Shown: positions 1 to 9,191 of the stretch, in pieces
How the letters are laid out: each line of letters starts with the position of its first letter
Numbering within the stretch: the stretch's first letter is position 1
Assembly: GCA_947494925.1 (NCBI GenBank)
Contig: CANLWS010000016.1
Location: 1-64,000 of the forward strand
Source: an uncultured Alteromonadaceae bacterium
Lineage (GTDB): Bacteria > Pseudomonadota > Gammaproteobacteria > Enterobacterales > Alteromonadaceae
Direction of reading: 5' to 3'
Length of the DNA stretch: 64,000 bases
The notes under the pieces: generated by a model
The model's input: only the letters and a program-made list of their open reading frames with translations
What the model was told of the DNA's origin: nothing
The model's database searches: none
Translations under genes and position numbers: made by a program

Positions 1-167
1 TAGTCCGATTGAACCTTTTTCATTTTCTTACGCAATTCACCTTTGTCGTCAGTTTTGACTATGGTGCAGATATTTTGCAGTGCCGCGTTAATGTCAGCCT
101 GGGCAGTACCCGTAAAAAGAACAGAAGCAGCAGCGATAGCGATAGAAGTTTTAACAATTTTCAACAT
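1..167 (-). CDS. small secreted protein, DUF3718-like (cut by window edge)
   Basis: Minus-strand reading frame starting with ATG at 167 and running off the left edge, so only the first 55 codons are visible. It has a clear signal peptide (MLKIVKTSIAIAAASVLF, likely cleaved after an Ala-Gln-Ala motif), then a short stretch containing NIC and a basic segment ELRKKMKK. This resembles DUF3718, a small periplasmic family typical of Alteromonadales. GAGGAA lies just upstream of the start and is a good ribosome binding site. Function of the family is unknown; assignment is by resemblance only, because the C-terminal half is missing. Confidence 0.6.
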   Translation of the reverse strand, partial: MLKIVKTSIAIAAASVLFTGTAQADINAALQNICTIVKTDDKGELRKKMKKVQSD

Positions 168-329
168 GGTTAAATTCCTCATTTAGTTAAACGTTAAGTC
201 GTGTTGATGGAATCTATTAAAGACCAAATCGGATGATTAAAAAATCTGCAAGGTGATACTTAGGTATGTGGTTTAATACTTTTTGAAATTGCCTGGTGAT
301 AATTATCAAAAGTCGTGAGAAGCAACTGC

Positions 330-1214
330 TTAATTTAGTGGATACAGGATAAAGTCAGCAAAAACTGCCTTTTTAACCGGAACAACAAGATCTGAAAGTC
401 CGTGATTTAGCTGCTTGAGATGATGTGTGTTTAATTCCAGCTTTCGCTCATTCAGGTGTTTAGCAGCTTCAAACGGATAATCAACGCCAGCTTCTTTCGT
501 CATTTCTATATGTGTTCCCAGAATCCATTTTACTGTGTTTGAATTTGCAAAATCCGTTAGTCTCTTAACGCTAGTTTTATACTCCGCAAAATTTTCCTGC
601 TTAAAATAGAGTCGTCCAGGGTAAAGTGAGTCACCAGTGAGTAAAATCTGGGTAATAGGATCATAGACCGCAATGTGTGATTCTTGATGTCCTGGAAGAG
701 GGATAATGCTGAGTGTCCTGCCTCCAAGATCAAATGTCGTGATCGATTTAGGCCAGTCCTTCAGGTTAAAGAAGCTCTTCACCTGTTTTTGTGAAGGACC
801 AATGACCATTGTATTTTTGCGCTTTTTAAAATCGTTATCAGCATAAATATGATCGGAATGGCCATGGGAATGACTTACGACTAGCTGAATGTTTTGCTTT
901 TTGTTCCTTTTCAACCAATTGACAATAATGCTGTCGACTATTTGTACTAATCCCACATCACTGGCACCGGTATCTTGCATAAAGACACTTTTATCTCCAA
1001 AAATCAGATAGATAAATGGGGCTTCAAAATGCGTGCACACTGATTGACGCAGAATATAAAAGTCCTTGTTATATTCATGTATTTGGACTCTCTGTTCTGA
1101 TTGGCAATCTTGACCATTGATCCACCTCTCGGGCAGTTTCCCGTCCTTTTCAATCGCGCTGGCTGAACCCGATGTCACGATAATGCAAAGGATCAGGCAT
1201 CTAATCAATGTCAA
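330..1214 (-). CDS. secreted metallo-beta-lactamase-fold hydrolase
   Basis: 294-residue protein with an N-terminal signal peptide (about residues 1-20) and the MBL-fold zinc motif HxHxDH at 117-122 (HGHSDH). Further metal ligands are expected at the histidine of PLPGHQ (about 175), the aspartate of LTGDS (about 193) and the histidine of LGTH (about 234). These are the full set for a binuclear zinc hydrolase acting in the periplasm. The substrate cannot be told from sequence; such proteins include beta-lactamases, lactonases and thioesterases. The gene begins 8 bases after the stop of the upstream LysR gene on the same strand, so the two probably form one transcript. Confidence 0.8.
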   Translation of the reverse strand: MTLIRCLILCIIVTSGSASAIEKDGKLPERWINGQDCQSEQRVQIHEYNKDFYILRQSVCTHFEAPFIYLIFGDKSVFMQDTGASDVGLVQIVDSIIVNWLKRNKKQNIQLVVSHSHGHSDHIYADNDFKKRKNTMVIGPSQKQVKSFFNLKDWPKSITTFDLGGRTLSIIPLPGHQESHIAVYDPITQILLTGDSLYPGRLYFKQENFAEYKTSVKRLTDFANSNTVKWILGTHIEMTKEAGVDYPFEAAKHLNERKLELNTHHLKQLNHGLSDLVVPVKKAVFADFILYPLN

Positions 1215-1222
1215 AACAAAAC

Positions 1223-2122
1223 CTAAGGATTGAACGCTTTAGACACTTCAAACATTTGCTCTCGCATCCATATATGGGCGTGATCATGGTCAGCACTAAC
1301 ATGCCAGTATAGGAAATATTCGACCGGTGGCACCTCAAACGGCATATCGTAAATTGCAACATCATAGTGTTTGGCAAGATGATAGGGGATGCAGGCAATC
1401 AAGTCTGTTTTTACAATAGTGGCTGGCACCGTCAGGAAGTGCTGGCCACGCATGACAATTTTTCTACGTTTACCTATTTTATCCAGAGCAATATCAATAG
1501 GGCCTACGCCACTTCGTCGATGAGAAACGTTGATCTGCCCCAAGCGCAAAAACGTCGCCAAATCCAAGCCATTTCTTAAGTCTGGATGATTTTTTCTCGC
1601 CATAACAACAAATCTGTCCAGTGCTATTTTTTGCTTGCACAAATGGGGATCGGTAAAGGTTGATGCATCGGCGTAAAAATCCAGGCTTCCGCTTGCCATT
1701 GCGGACACAACGCTACTTCTGGCAATTTCGTAGTTAGTCACTGTGATTTTAGGAGATTTAGTCTGTAATCGAGCCAGAAGCCGGGGCATGACACTTGCCT
1801 CAAGCAAGTCACGTGTCGCAAAGTGGAAGGTTTTCTCAGCGGTCTCAGGTTCAAATTTATGGCTGTTTTGAACGCTTTTACGCAGCAAGCCTAATGCTTC
1901 TCTGGCGGGACCGATAATATTTTGTGCCACAGGAGTTGGAGTCATTGAATGCCCGGTTCTGACAAACAGTGGATCGTTGAGCATCTCCCTCAATCGTGCC
2001 AGTGAATTACTTACTGCGGGTTGGGTGATACAAAGCACATCGGCGGCTTTCGTCAAACTACCTGCTGTGTAGATGGCATCAAAAACAGCAAACAAATTTA
2101 AGTCAATTCTATTCAAGTTCAT
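1223..2122 (-). CDS. LysR-family transcriptional regulator
   Basis: 299 residues, the standard LysR length. The N-terminal winged helix-turn-helix is clear (LNLFAVFDAIYTAGSLTKAA ... TQPAVSNSLARLR, residues 8-45), followed by a LysR substrate-binding domain. The DLNLFAVFDAI start and PLFVRTG segment are typical of the NodD/LeuO-like branch. It is co-directional with, and 8 bases upstream of, the metallo-beta-lactamase-fold gene, and divergent from the MaoC-like gene at 2340. The divergent gap holds a 6-bp inverted repeat AGTTTA-CGTT-TAAACT at 2157-2172 that could be its operator; this is inference. Effector unknown. Confidence 0.85.
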   Translation of the reverse strand: MNLNRIDLNLFAVFDAIYTAGSLTKAADVLCITQPAVSNSLARLREMLNDPLFVRTGHSMTPTPVAQNIIGPAREALGLLRKSVQNSHKFEPETAEKTFHFATRDLLEASVMPRLLARLQTKSPKITVTNYEIARSSVVSAMASGSLDFYADASTFTDPHLCKQKIALDRFVVMARKNHPDLRNGLDLATFLRLGQINVSHRRSGVGPIDIALDKIGKRRKIVMRGQHFLTVPATIVKTDLIACIPYHLAKHYDVAIYDMPFEVPPVEYFLYWHVSADHDHAHIWMREQMFEVSKAFNP

Positions 2123-2339
2123 ATAAATGCGTACCTTGTAAACAACATTTAAGGCAAGTTTACGTTTAAACTGCTATTAGAAATCATGATAGTTGATTAT
2201 ACATAACATTCATTTCGTTAATAGTGGTTGGGTTGATAGCATTTTGAGTTAATTGTTATAAATTGTAATTATATGGTTACTTGTGCATCTGTTGCTATTT
2301 GGAAGGCAAGTTGGCAGCAGGTTCCAATTGGAGAACAAA

Positions 2340-2789
2340 ATGTCTAAAGATTTGTTAAGCCTGAAAGAAGGTGATGATCTGGGTAATAGTGCCTGGATTA
2401 ATGTTGATCAGACTAAAATCAACAAATTTGCAGAGGCCACCGGAGATTTTCAGTGGATCCATGTGGATGAGGAACGCTGCCAGAAAGAAAGCCCGTTTGG
2501 CACAACCATAGCCCACGGATTGCTTTCAGCTTCGCTTATGCCAGCAGTATTCTATGATTTAATTTCTTTGGATCCAACCAGTCAGACACTTCTCAATTAT
2601 GGTTCTGATTCAATAAGGTTTCTTGAACCAGTGAGAGTTAATGACCTTATCCGTTACAAAGTGAAACTCAGTGTGAAAGAGCAAAAAGCTTCGGGAACAC
2701 TGTTTAAATTTGATTGTGAGGTTGAAATTAAGGATCGGGAAAAGCCTGCAATGGTTGGACGATTTTTGATGCTGCTCGTCGGAAAATAG
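2340..2789 (+). CDS. MaoC-like (R)-specific enoyl-CoA hydratase
   Basis: 149-residue single hot-dog domain protein. The hydratase signature is present: ATGDFQWIHVD with catalytic Asp36 and His41, followed by the GTTIAHGLL helix. This family hydrates trans-2-enoyl-CoA to (R)-3-hydroxyacyl-CoA in the cytoplasm, for beta-oxidation or polyhydroxyalkanoate supply. A longer frame opens at 2283, but the ATG at 2340 was chosen because GGAG lies 6 bases upstream and the protein then begins at the usual family position. It stands alone, divergent from the LysR gene. Exact substrate unknown. Confidence 0.85.
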   Translation: MSKDLLSLKEGDDLGNSAWINVDQTKINKFAEATGDFQWIHVDEERCQKESPFGTTIAHGLLSASLMPAVFYDLISLDPTSQTLLNYGSDSIRFLEPVRVNDLIRYKVKLSVKEQKASGTLFKFDCEVEIKDREKPAMVGRFLMLLVGK

Positions 2790-3095
2790 CTTCACGGGCC
2801 TAATTTGCGGTGAAAAACAGCTTGGATCAGAACAGTTAATTTGCGACAACTGGTCGGTCCATCTGTTAAATAAATGTTAAGTTATAAGCAACATCCTGTT
2901 TACATCTTGCCGTTCTGCTCCTAACATCTGTTTAAGTGTTCGAAACTTAGCCGTATCAAGCACTTAACTAAACACTTAAGCAGAATCAAAATCCGGCATT
3001 AATGTTTGTTGTTGAGAATGAATCCATTAGAGATAAAAAGGCTGACATTCATCTCCGACATCAATGCTTTTCAATTTTGATGTAGGGGACACACA
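2790..3095. other. 306-base intergenic region with inverted repeat
   Basis: No gene seen. It contains a 9-bp inverted repeat, TTAAGTGTT at 2932-2940 and AACACTTAA at 2971-2979, with a third related half-site CACTTAA at 2961-2967. Clustered half-sites upstream of the TonB receptor gene could be an operator. No regulator in the window can be linked to it. Confidence 0.35.
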
Positions 3096-5786
3096 ATGAA
3101 ATTAAAGACACGCATCAGCGCGATTGCTGCCGTGGTATCGACGCAATTTATGTTTGCACCACAACTTGTAATCGCTCAAGAGCAAGAAGCTACTGAACAG
3201 GAAGTTGAACTTATTCTTGTAACCGGTAGTTTTGTTCGCAGAAGTGAAAACTTTGAATCTCCATCTCCACTCGCGGTTGTTGATAGCGTTGCAATTGATG
3301 CAATAGGCGCAAAAAATATCGGCGACATCACTCAAACCCTGACAATTAACACCGGTGCAGAGAATACGCCTGATGCATTTACACAAAATGCTACTGCGGG
3401 CACATCCAACATTAATCTTCGGGGACTCGGTGTAGCATCTACCTTAGTTTTGTTAAACAACAAACGGCAAGTGGTAACGGCGCAGCCGAATAATGCCGGA
3501 GTAAACTTTGTGGATACCAGTTCGCTGGTTCCCATGATTGCAATCAATCGTATGGAAGTAGTAAAAGACGGTGCTTCTGCACTTTATGGCTCAGATGCGG
3601 TTGCAGGTGTTGTGAACTTTATTACTAAACGCAATTATCAAGGTGCACAGATTTCACTTGATTATCAAGACGGCGCACACGGCGATAATAAAGAATACGT
3701 AGTTCAAGGATTGTGGGGCGCAGCTGATGATGAAGGCAGTGTTATGGCAGCTATTAGCTATACCAATCGCAGTCCGATGTTTACGTCTGACAGAAGATTA
3801 AGTCGGCCGCAAGATGACACCAGTTCACTGGGTAATCCAGGGTCATTCTTCCTTGGTGCCACACCTTTTATCGATCCGACCGGCTGTGAAGAATTTGGTG
3901 GATTTCCGAACTTACTTGCGCCATCAGGCACAGTGCCTGGATTAGAAATCGGGTTCTGTGGATTTGACTTTGGCAATACGTATTCATTTGTTCCAGATGA
4001 ATCTCGTGTAAATGCCTACTTTAAAGGTACACGACAGTTAACGGATGACATTGAATGGATAACCGAAGTCAGCTATGCGAGGAACCGCGCAGAGCGGGGT
4101 GGCTCACCAACATTCCCTATTCTGACATTCCCGACAGTGCCGGCAGACCATCCAAGCAACCCATTTGGCGCTCCTGTGTCGTTCTTCGGAAGGGCTGTAG
4201 GTAACATGGCTAATGGGGAATCTGCACCCGGTGATCCAGCTAACACAGAATCAGATACCATGCGCTTTATGACCATGTTGACTGGTGAAACAGATACAGG
4301 CTTCTGGGAAATAAGTTATACCGCTGCCCGCAACGATTTCTATTTCGCAGTAAATGATACATTGGCGCAAGAGTTCCAGAATGCATTGCGAGGTCTAGGT
4401 GGTGCCGGATGTGATCCAGTAACTGGTACACCGGGTGTCGGAGCATGTGAATACTACAATCCGTTTGCCACGTCATTTGGACCTATTCCAAATTCTCAAA
4501 ATGTTATTGATTCTTTTACCGGACGCGAAGAAATTGACTCCACGTCCAATCTTGAAGTGATAGAAGCATTTATGTCGATGGAATTGTTTGACATGGATGC
4601 AGGAGCAGCAGGCCTGGCATTTGGTGCTCAGTATCGCTATCAAGACCTGACTCAAGACTATGATGCGTTGGCAAACCAGGACAGGTTCTCATTTGTTATC
4701 GGTAACCCGGATATTTATGGTGAACAGGATGTTGTTGCACTGTTTGCTGAATTAGCGCTGCCGTTCACTGAAGACTTCGACGTGCAGGTTGCATTGCGTT
4801 ATGAAGATTACGGCGGCACGACAGGCGACACCATTGATCCTAAATTGGCATTTTCCTGGCGAGCTACTGAAGATTTCTCGCTACGAGCATCTATCTCAAC
4901 CTCGTTCCGTGCGCCTTCCATTTTCCAACGCGACGGTGGCGGAACCAGTTTGAACCAGATGGTTGATCCGTTGACAATGTCTGCTGCTTTTGCAGCGGCA
5001 CGGGCATCAGGAAATGAAGATTTGGTTCCAGAAGAATCCACCGCTTACAATCTTGGCTTTTCCTTTGAACCCGTCGATGACTGGTCAATTGAATTGGACT
5101 ACTGGAATTTTGATTTTACGGATCTGATTATTCAGGAAAGCTTCCAGGCTATCTTGAATGCAGAGCCGCAAAACCCAGACCGTGTAGTAAGGGCAGGCGA
5201 TCCGCTAAATGGGCCGCTGCTTCAGGTCAATGTGACCTATGTGAATGCAAGCTCGCTCGAAACCTCAGGTCTGGATTTGGTCAGTAGTTATGAAATGGAT
5301 ACTGACTTTGGTACCTTTACACCCACCATCAGTGCAACCTACATTCTGGCTTATGATTTGGAAGATCCGCAAGCTGGTTCTGTTGAAGGTGCGGGGGTAC
5401 GTAACTTTAACAATATAGGAACTTCGACTCCTGAATTGCGCTATAACCTTGGACTAAACTGGCAAAATGAGCATCATTCAGCCAATCTGTTTGTTCGTTA
5501 TATCGATAGTTATAGTGACGATCAGAATTGTGCAGATGGAACAGCATTCTCAGCAGCCTGTACAGCAGGGTTCCAGGGAGTAGATAGTCATGTCACTTTT
5601 GATGCACAGTACAATATCAATTTAGGTGGTGTGTTTGAAACTGAGACAGATTATGTACTGACAATTGGTGGTACTAACTTAACGGATGAAGATCCTCCTC
5701 AGGTATTCACTAACGCCGGATTTGATTCTAAGGTACATGATCCCAGAGGCAGACAGATATACGCCCGATTGGCGGTTCAGTTCTAA
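3096..5786 (+). CDS. TonB-dependent outer-membrane receptor
   Basis: 896-residue receptor with a signal peptide (residues 1-27, ending VIAQ), a TonB-box-like segment (ELILVTGS), a plug domain (RGLGVASTLVLLNNKR; VKDGASALYGSDAVAGVVNF around 150-175) and a 22-strand barrel ending in aromatic-rich ARLAVQF. It takes up a bulky substrate across the outer membrane using TonB energy. The architecture is that of the broad peptide/sugar-type receptors of Alteromonadales, not a classical siderophore receptor. It is a single-gene unit with its own terminator at 5806-5833 and no catabolic neighbours, so the substrate cannot be inferred. Start follows GTAGGGGACACACA. Confidence 0.9.
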   Translation: MKLKTRISAIAAVVSTQFMFAPQLVIAQEQEATEQEVELILVTGSFVRRSENFESPSPLAVVDSVAIDAIGAKNIGDITQTLTINTGAENTPDAFTQNATAGTSNINLRGLGVASTLVLLNNKRQVVTAQPNNAGVNFVDTSSLVPMIAINRMEVVKDGASALYGSDAVAGVVNFITKRNYQGAQISLDYQDGAHGDNKEYVVQGLWGAADDEGSVMAAISYTNRSPMFTSDRRLSRPQDDTSSLGNPGSFFLGATPFIDPTGCEEFGGFPNLLAPSGTVPGLEIGFCGFDFGNTYSFVPDESRVNAYFKGTRQLTDDIEWITEVSYARNRAERGGSPTFPILTFPTVPADHPSNPFGAPVSFFGRAVGNMANGESAPGDPANTESDTMRFMTMLTGETDTGFWEISYTAARNDFYFAVNDTLAQEFQNALRGLGGAGCDPVTGTPGVGACEYYNPFATSFGPIPNSQNVIDSFTGREEIDSTSNLEVIEAFMSMELFDMDAGAAGLAFGAQYRYQDLTQDYDALANQDRFSFVIGNPDIYGEQDVVALFAELALPFTEDFDVQVALRYEDYGGTTGDTIDPKLAFSWRATEDFSLRASISTSFRAPSIFQRDGGGTSLNQMVDPLTMSAAFAAARASGNEDLVPEESTAYNLGFSFEPVDDWSIELDYWNFDFTDLIIQESFQAILNAEPQNPDRVVRAGDPLNGPLLQVNVTYVNASSLETSGLDLVSSYEMDTDFGTFTPTISATYILAYDLEDPQAGSVEGAGVRNFNNIGTSTPELRYNLGLNWQNEHHSANLFVRYIDSYSDDQNCADGTAFSAACTAGFQGVDSHVTFDAQYNINLGGVFETETDYVLTIGGTNLTDEDPPQVFTNAGFDSKVHDPRGRQIYARLAVQF

Positions 5787-5805
5787 CATAGAGAATCTGT
5801 AAATA

Positions 5806-5833
5806 ATCCCCGGCATAGACCGGGGATTTTTTT
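5806..5833 (+). terminator. rho-independent terminator of the TonB receptor gene
   Basis: Perfect 8-bp stem ATCCCCGG / CCGGGGAT with a 6-base loop, followed by a T run, 19 bases after the receptor stop codon. Confidence 0.9.
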
Positions 5834-5939
5834 GTAAACAACATTTGCCGAATTCAATTGTTTTCTTTTTAAGCTCAACTATTTAAATAAAGTAGTGAAT
5901 CCCACATCATTAGGCATTAATCCAGATGAGAGCAACATT

Positions 5940-6245
5940 ATGGTTGAAAAATATTCAGAACAACAAATTGTCGAGGCCCTTCTATCATTGAATGAAGGCA
6001 AAGATGACACGCAGAAATGGCAAATTTCTGCACAAGGAAAGTTGACAAAAACCTTTAAATTTAAAAGCTTTATCCGTGCGTTTGGCTGGATGTCACAAAT
6101 GGCAATCTGGGCTGAAAAACTGAATCACCACCCTGAATGGTTTAATGTTTATAATCGTGTTGATGTGGAATTGAATACCCATGATGTGGGTGGATTGAGC
6201 GAATTGGATTTCAAGCTAGCCAGCAAAATGGATCTGTTCAGTTAG
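5940..6245 (+). CDS. phhB: 4a-hydroxytetrahydrobiopterin dehydratase (pterin carbinolamine dehydratase)
   Basis: 101-residue protein carrying the family signature [12 protein letters not shown] followed by [11 protein letters not shown]; His63, His64 and His81 are the expected active-site residues. The enzyme dehydrates the 4a-hydroxy-pterin formed by aromatic amino acid hydroxylases. A GTG at 5895 opens the frame earlier, but the ATG at 5940 has GATGAGAG upstream and gives the usual length, so it is preferred. No phenylalanine hydroxylase gene lies next to it in this window. Confidence 0.9.
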   Translation: MVEKYSEQQIVEALLSLNEGKDDTQKWQISAQGKLTKTFKFKSFIRAFGWMSQMAIWAEKLNHHPEWFNVYNRVDVELNTHDVGGLSELDFKLASKMDLFS

Positions 6246-6617
6246 GTAACGGGTTTCAAAACACCGTCCGTGAAAAGAATAATGGCAAAACAAGAATCGT
6301 TATATTGCTATTCGTGTTGCACTGCTAACGTCGATTGCACAGACAGAACTAGTAAAATAAAAGTCCTGACTAGAAGAATAAGTTCTGTCTGAACTGCCTA
6401 CTTCATTGTCAGAGAGTAAATTGTGATCTGTTGATTTGATGACGAATCCATCGTTTATTAAATGAATTGATGATTGTTTAACCAATTAGTCAGGTTTATA
6501 CGATTTATTTGGATATTTTTCGCAATACAACTTGCGTGCCAACACTTGCTATGTATAATACGCACCACTCGAGCAAGGTGACACCAAATAACCTTCTCAA
6601 GGCGATACAATTTCTGG
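6246..6617. other. intergenic region before the tRNA genes
   Basis: 372 bases without a credible gene. The open frames present lack ribosome binding sites and recognisable content. The last part must hold the promoter of the first tRNA; no conserved box was confidently placed. Confidence 0.4.
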
Positions 6618-6694
<77 letters not shown>

Positions 6695-6820
6695 CTTTCA
6701 GAAATACCATAAGAGCTTAGTTTTAATAGGGTATTTGTGAACAGCCAAGTTACTAAGAAGTAAAAAAACAAGTAATTGTATTGCAACTTGAACATGAGTG
6801 TTCAAGGTAACAATTTCAGA

Positions 6821-6897
<77 letters not shown>

Positions 6898-6904
6898 CAT
6901 TACA

Positions 6905-6931
6905 AGCCTCAGCAAATGCTGGGGCTTTTTT
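6905..6931 (+). terminator. terminator of the tRNA-fMet tandem
   Basis: Stem AGCCTCAGC / GCTGGGGCT (one G-T wobble) with a 4-base loop and a following T run, 7 bases after the second tRNA. Confidence 0.85.
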
Positions 6932-7035
6932 GTTTTCAAACAGCGCAAGTACCATTTCAATTTAGATTTCTATGCGGGGTTAATGTTGTCTACCATCGTT
7001 TAGCGTAATCGGAGAACTATCTTAATTCTTCACGG

Positions 7036-8082
7036 CTAAGCATCGGTTTTTTTCATTAACGATTGAATTTGCGGTAAGGAGTTAGACTGATGAGGGGTTC
7101 CCCATAAAAGCTGGTCATGACCGCACATTTTCCCTTTATCGAACAAGAAACCATTTGAACGGTCATTGGCAACCAAAAGTGGTCCGTCTAGATCAACATA
7201 ATCTGCGTGATTACACAGAGCAAATGCTGGAGCCATCGCCAGGGAGGTTCCCACCATGCAACCCACCATGATCCCCATTTTCCGCATTTGGGCCTCCTTC
7301 AGCAGCGTTAATGCCTCTGTCAGACCACCGGTTTTATCCAGTTTGATATTGATATGTTGGAAACAAGCCTGAAGCTGATCCAGGTTACCACTTGTATGGC
7401 AGGATTCATCGGCACAAAGTGGTATGGGCGAAGCAAAATCCTCAAGTAACTCATCATCGCCGGAAGGCAGTGGCTGCTCTATGAGCACCACATTCATCTC
7501 TTTTAGCGGCTCAACCACCCGAGAAAGGACATCAAGCGTCCAACCTTCGTTGGCATCAATGATGAACTGACTATCTGGACATACTGCATAAATTGCCTGC
7601 ATTTTGGGAATGATGGACTCGGCATCTAGTTTGATTTTAACCAATGGAGCATTACCAAGCATTTTGGCTTCCCGCTGCATTTCAGAAGCGCTGTCAACAC
7701 TAAGGGTCTGTGCAGTGATACAGGATTTTGGACTTGGCATCTGTATTAGCTCATCAATGGACTTTCTTTGCTGTTTGCTGCGCAAGTCCCAGATTGCACA
7801 GTCAAGAGCGTTTTTTGCAGAACCCGGTTTCAATTGGTTGACTAGCTCTTCTGGCGCTATATTTGCACCACTATATTTGTTTTGTAGCTGCCACAGTTGC
7901 TGGCCAACGCTGTCAATTGATTCTTGATACCTAGCATAAGGCACGGCTTCGCCCCAGCCAAAATGTTCGCCGTCTGATAGCACTACTACGATAATTTCTG
8001 CGGTGCTCTTCGCCCCTCTGGAAATACGAAAAAGTTTTGCCAAAGGAATGGACTGATGAAACACCCTGATGTCGAGACTCAT
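7036..8082 (-). CDS. dgcA: enolase-superfamily epimerase, probable N-acetyl-D-glutamate racemase
   Basis: 348 residues of the muconate-cycloisomerase / L-Ala-D/L-Glu epimerase group. Visible active-site elements are KIK (Lys149, Lys151), the metal ligands Asp176 (DANEGW), Glu202 (IEQP) and Asp225 (ADES), and the second lysine segment IKLDKTGG at about 246-253. Alone it would be called a dipeptide epimerase. Its start codon overlaps the stop of dgcN by 4 bases, and this pairing matches the marine DgcN-DgcA pathway for D-glutamate: DgcN makes N-acetyl-D-Glu, DgcA racemises it to N-acetyl-L-Glu, which can enter ordinary glutamate or arginine metabolism. That specificity is inferred from context. 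Confidence 0.85.
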   Translation of the reverse strand: MSLDIRVFHQSIPLAKLFRISRGAKSTAEIIVVVLSDGEHFGWGEAVPYARYQESIDSVGQQLWQLQNKYSGANIAPEELVNQLKPGSAKNALDCAIWDLRSKQQRKSIDELIQMPSPKSCITAQTLSVDSASEMQREAKMLGNAPLVKIKLDAESIIPKMQAIYAVCPDSQFIIDANEGWTLDVLSRVVEPLKEMNVVLIEQPLPSGDDELLEDFASPIPLCADESCHTSGNLDQLQACFQHINIKLDKTGGLTEALTLLKEAQMRKMGIMVGCMVGTSLAMAPAFALCNHADYVDLDGPLLVANDRSNGFLFDKGKMCGHDQLLWGTPHQSNSLPQIQSLMKKTDA

Positions 8083-9077
8083 GTCAGCTGGTCCAAAATG
8101 ACATCAAGATTGTGTCTGATGGGATCGACACAAGGCAAGCCAGTTTGTTCAGCGATGTTGGCACATTCTTCGACCGCTTGTTGTTCGCTGACGGAAGAAG
8201 AATTTAGTGCTATTCCTATAATTCGGGCATTCTCGTTGGTCAATCTAGCCAATGATTCGTTTAGATTGATGGTTTCCTGAATGCTTGGCAATGCCCTGTT
8301 TTGCAGGCCACGCATATGTGTCCTGTTTAGTGCATGACAAACAACTAAGGCATCAGGTTGAGAACCGTGTAGAAGACCTAAACTTACCCCTGCAAATGCG
8401 GGATGGGAGAGAGAACCTTGGCCTTCAATCACATCCCAATGATTCTGGTCATTTTCTGGTGATAGCGCCTCGACAGCACCAGAAATGAAATCCGATACCA
8501 CACAATCCACTGCCACACCTGCTCCAGACACTAATATGCCTGATTGACCGGTTGCTCTGAAAGTGGTGTTAAATCCCTTTTTGTGCATGGCTTTAGCCAA
8601 ACTTAATGAGGTGTACATTTTACCCACTGAGCAATCTGTGCCCACAGTTAACAGACGTTTTCCAGAGCGTTTCTTTCCAGTGCCAGTAGAGAATTTTGTC
8701 TTTGGGTGACGAATATCGATCAGTTGGCAGCCTAGTTGTTTGGCGGTTGACTTAACCGCAGGGATGTCTTCTAGTCGGTCATGTAAACCACTGACGATGT
8801 CCATTCCTGATTCCATGGCTTTAATAATGGCAGGTACCCATTCGCCATCCAAGGTTCCACCACTATTGGCGAAGCCAAGGACAAAACTCTTAGCACCCGC
8901 TTTTACTGCTTCTTCAATGCTCATGGATGGGGTGCCAGTTGTAACAGTGCAACCTTTTAATGCGTATTCTCCGATGCATTTTTCAGGACTCCAGTCAGCA
9001 GCACTGCGTGCCATTTTTATGCACAACGGGTCTGTGGCATCACCCACAAATAACAGGTAGGGCGTCTGAATATTCAT
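8079..9077 (-). CDS. dgcN: DUF1611 protein, probable D-glutamate N-acetyltransferase
   Basis: 332 residues. DUF1611 proteins have an N-terminal Rossmann-like domain and a P-loop-type C-terminal domain; the loop is seen here as GTDCSVGK at 146-153. Family members paired with an epimerase have been described as DgcN, which acetylates D-Glu as the first step of a marine D-glutamate pathway. Here the gene is followed with a 4-base overlap by dgcA and preceded by a LysR gene, the same arrangement. AGAGGATAACTG precedes the ATG. A palindrome at 9158-9172 lies 81 bases upstream of the start and is the likely regulatory site. Confidence 0.85.
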   Translation of the reverse strand: MNIQTPYLLFVGDATDPLCIKMARSAADWSPEKCIGEYALKGCTVTTGTPSMSIEEAVKAGAKSFVLGFANSGGTLDGEWVPAIIKAMESGMDIVSGLHDRLEDIPAVKSTAKQLGCQLIDIRHPKTKFSTGTGKKRSGKRLLTVGTDCSVGKMYTSLSLAKAMHKKGFNTTFRATGQSGILVSGAGVAVDCVVSDFISGAVEALSPENDQNHWDVIEGQGSLSHPAFAGVSLGLLHGSQPDALVVCHALNRTHMRGLQNRALPSIQETINLNESLARLTNENARIIGIALNSSSVSEQQAVEECANIAEQTGLPCVDPIRHNLDVILDQLT

Positions 9078-9157
9078 CAGTTATCCTCTGGTTGTCTGAA
9101 TCAAATTTATAATATGACGGATTCAGAAATTGAGAAGTAGTAAGCTTTACACTGGTT

Positions 9158-9172
9158 ATAACATTGGGTTAT
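9158..9172 (-). promoter_or_regulatory. putative DgcR operator 1 (dgcN-dgcA promoter)
   Basis: ATAAC-ATTGG-GTTAT, a 15-bp palindrome of LysR-box type between dgcR and dgcN. The same arms with the same spacing recur at 11911-11925 and 12051-12065, and all three continue with G after GTTAT. Function as operator is inferred from this recurrence. Confidence 0.7.
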
Positions 9173-9191
9173 GCCCCAGCTTGCTTATGTG

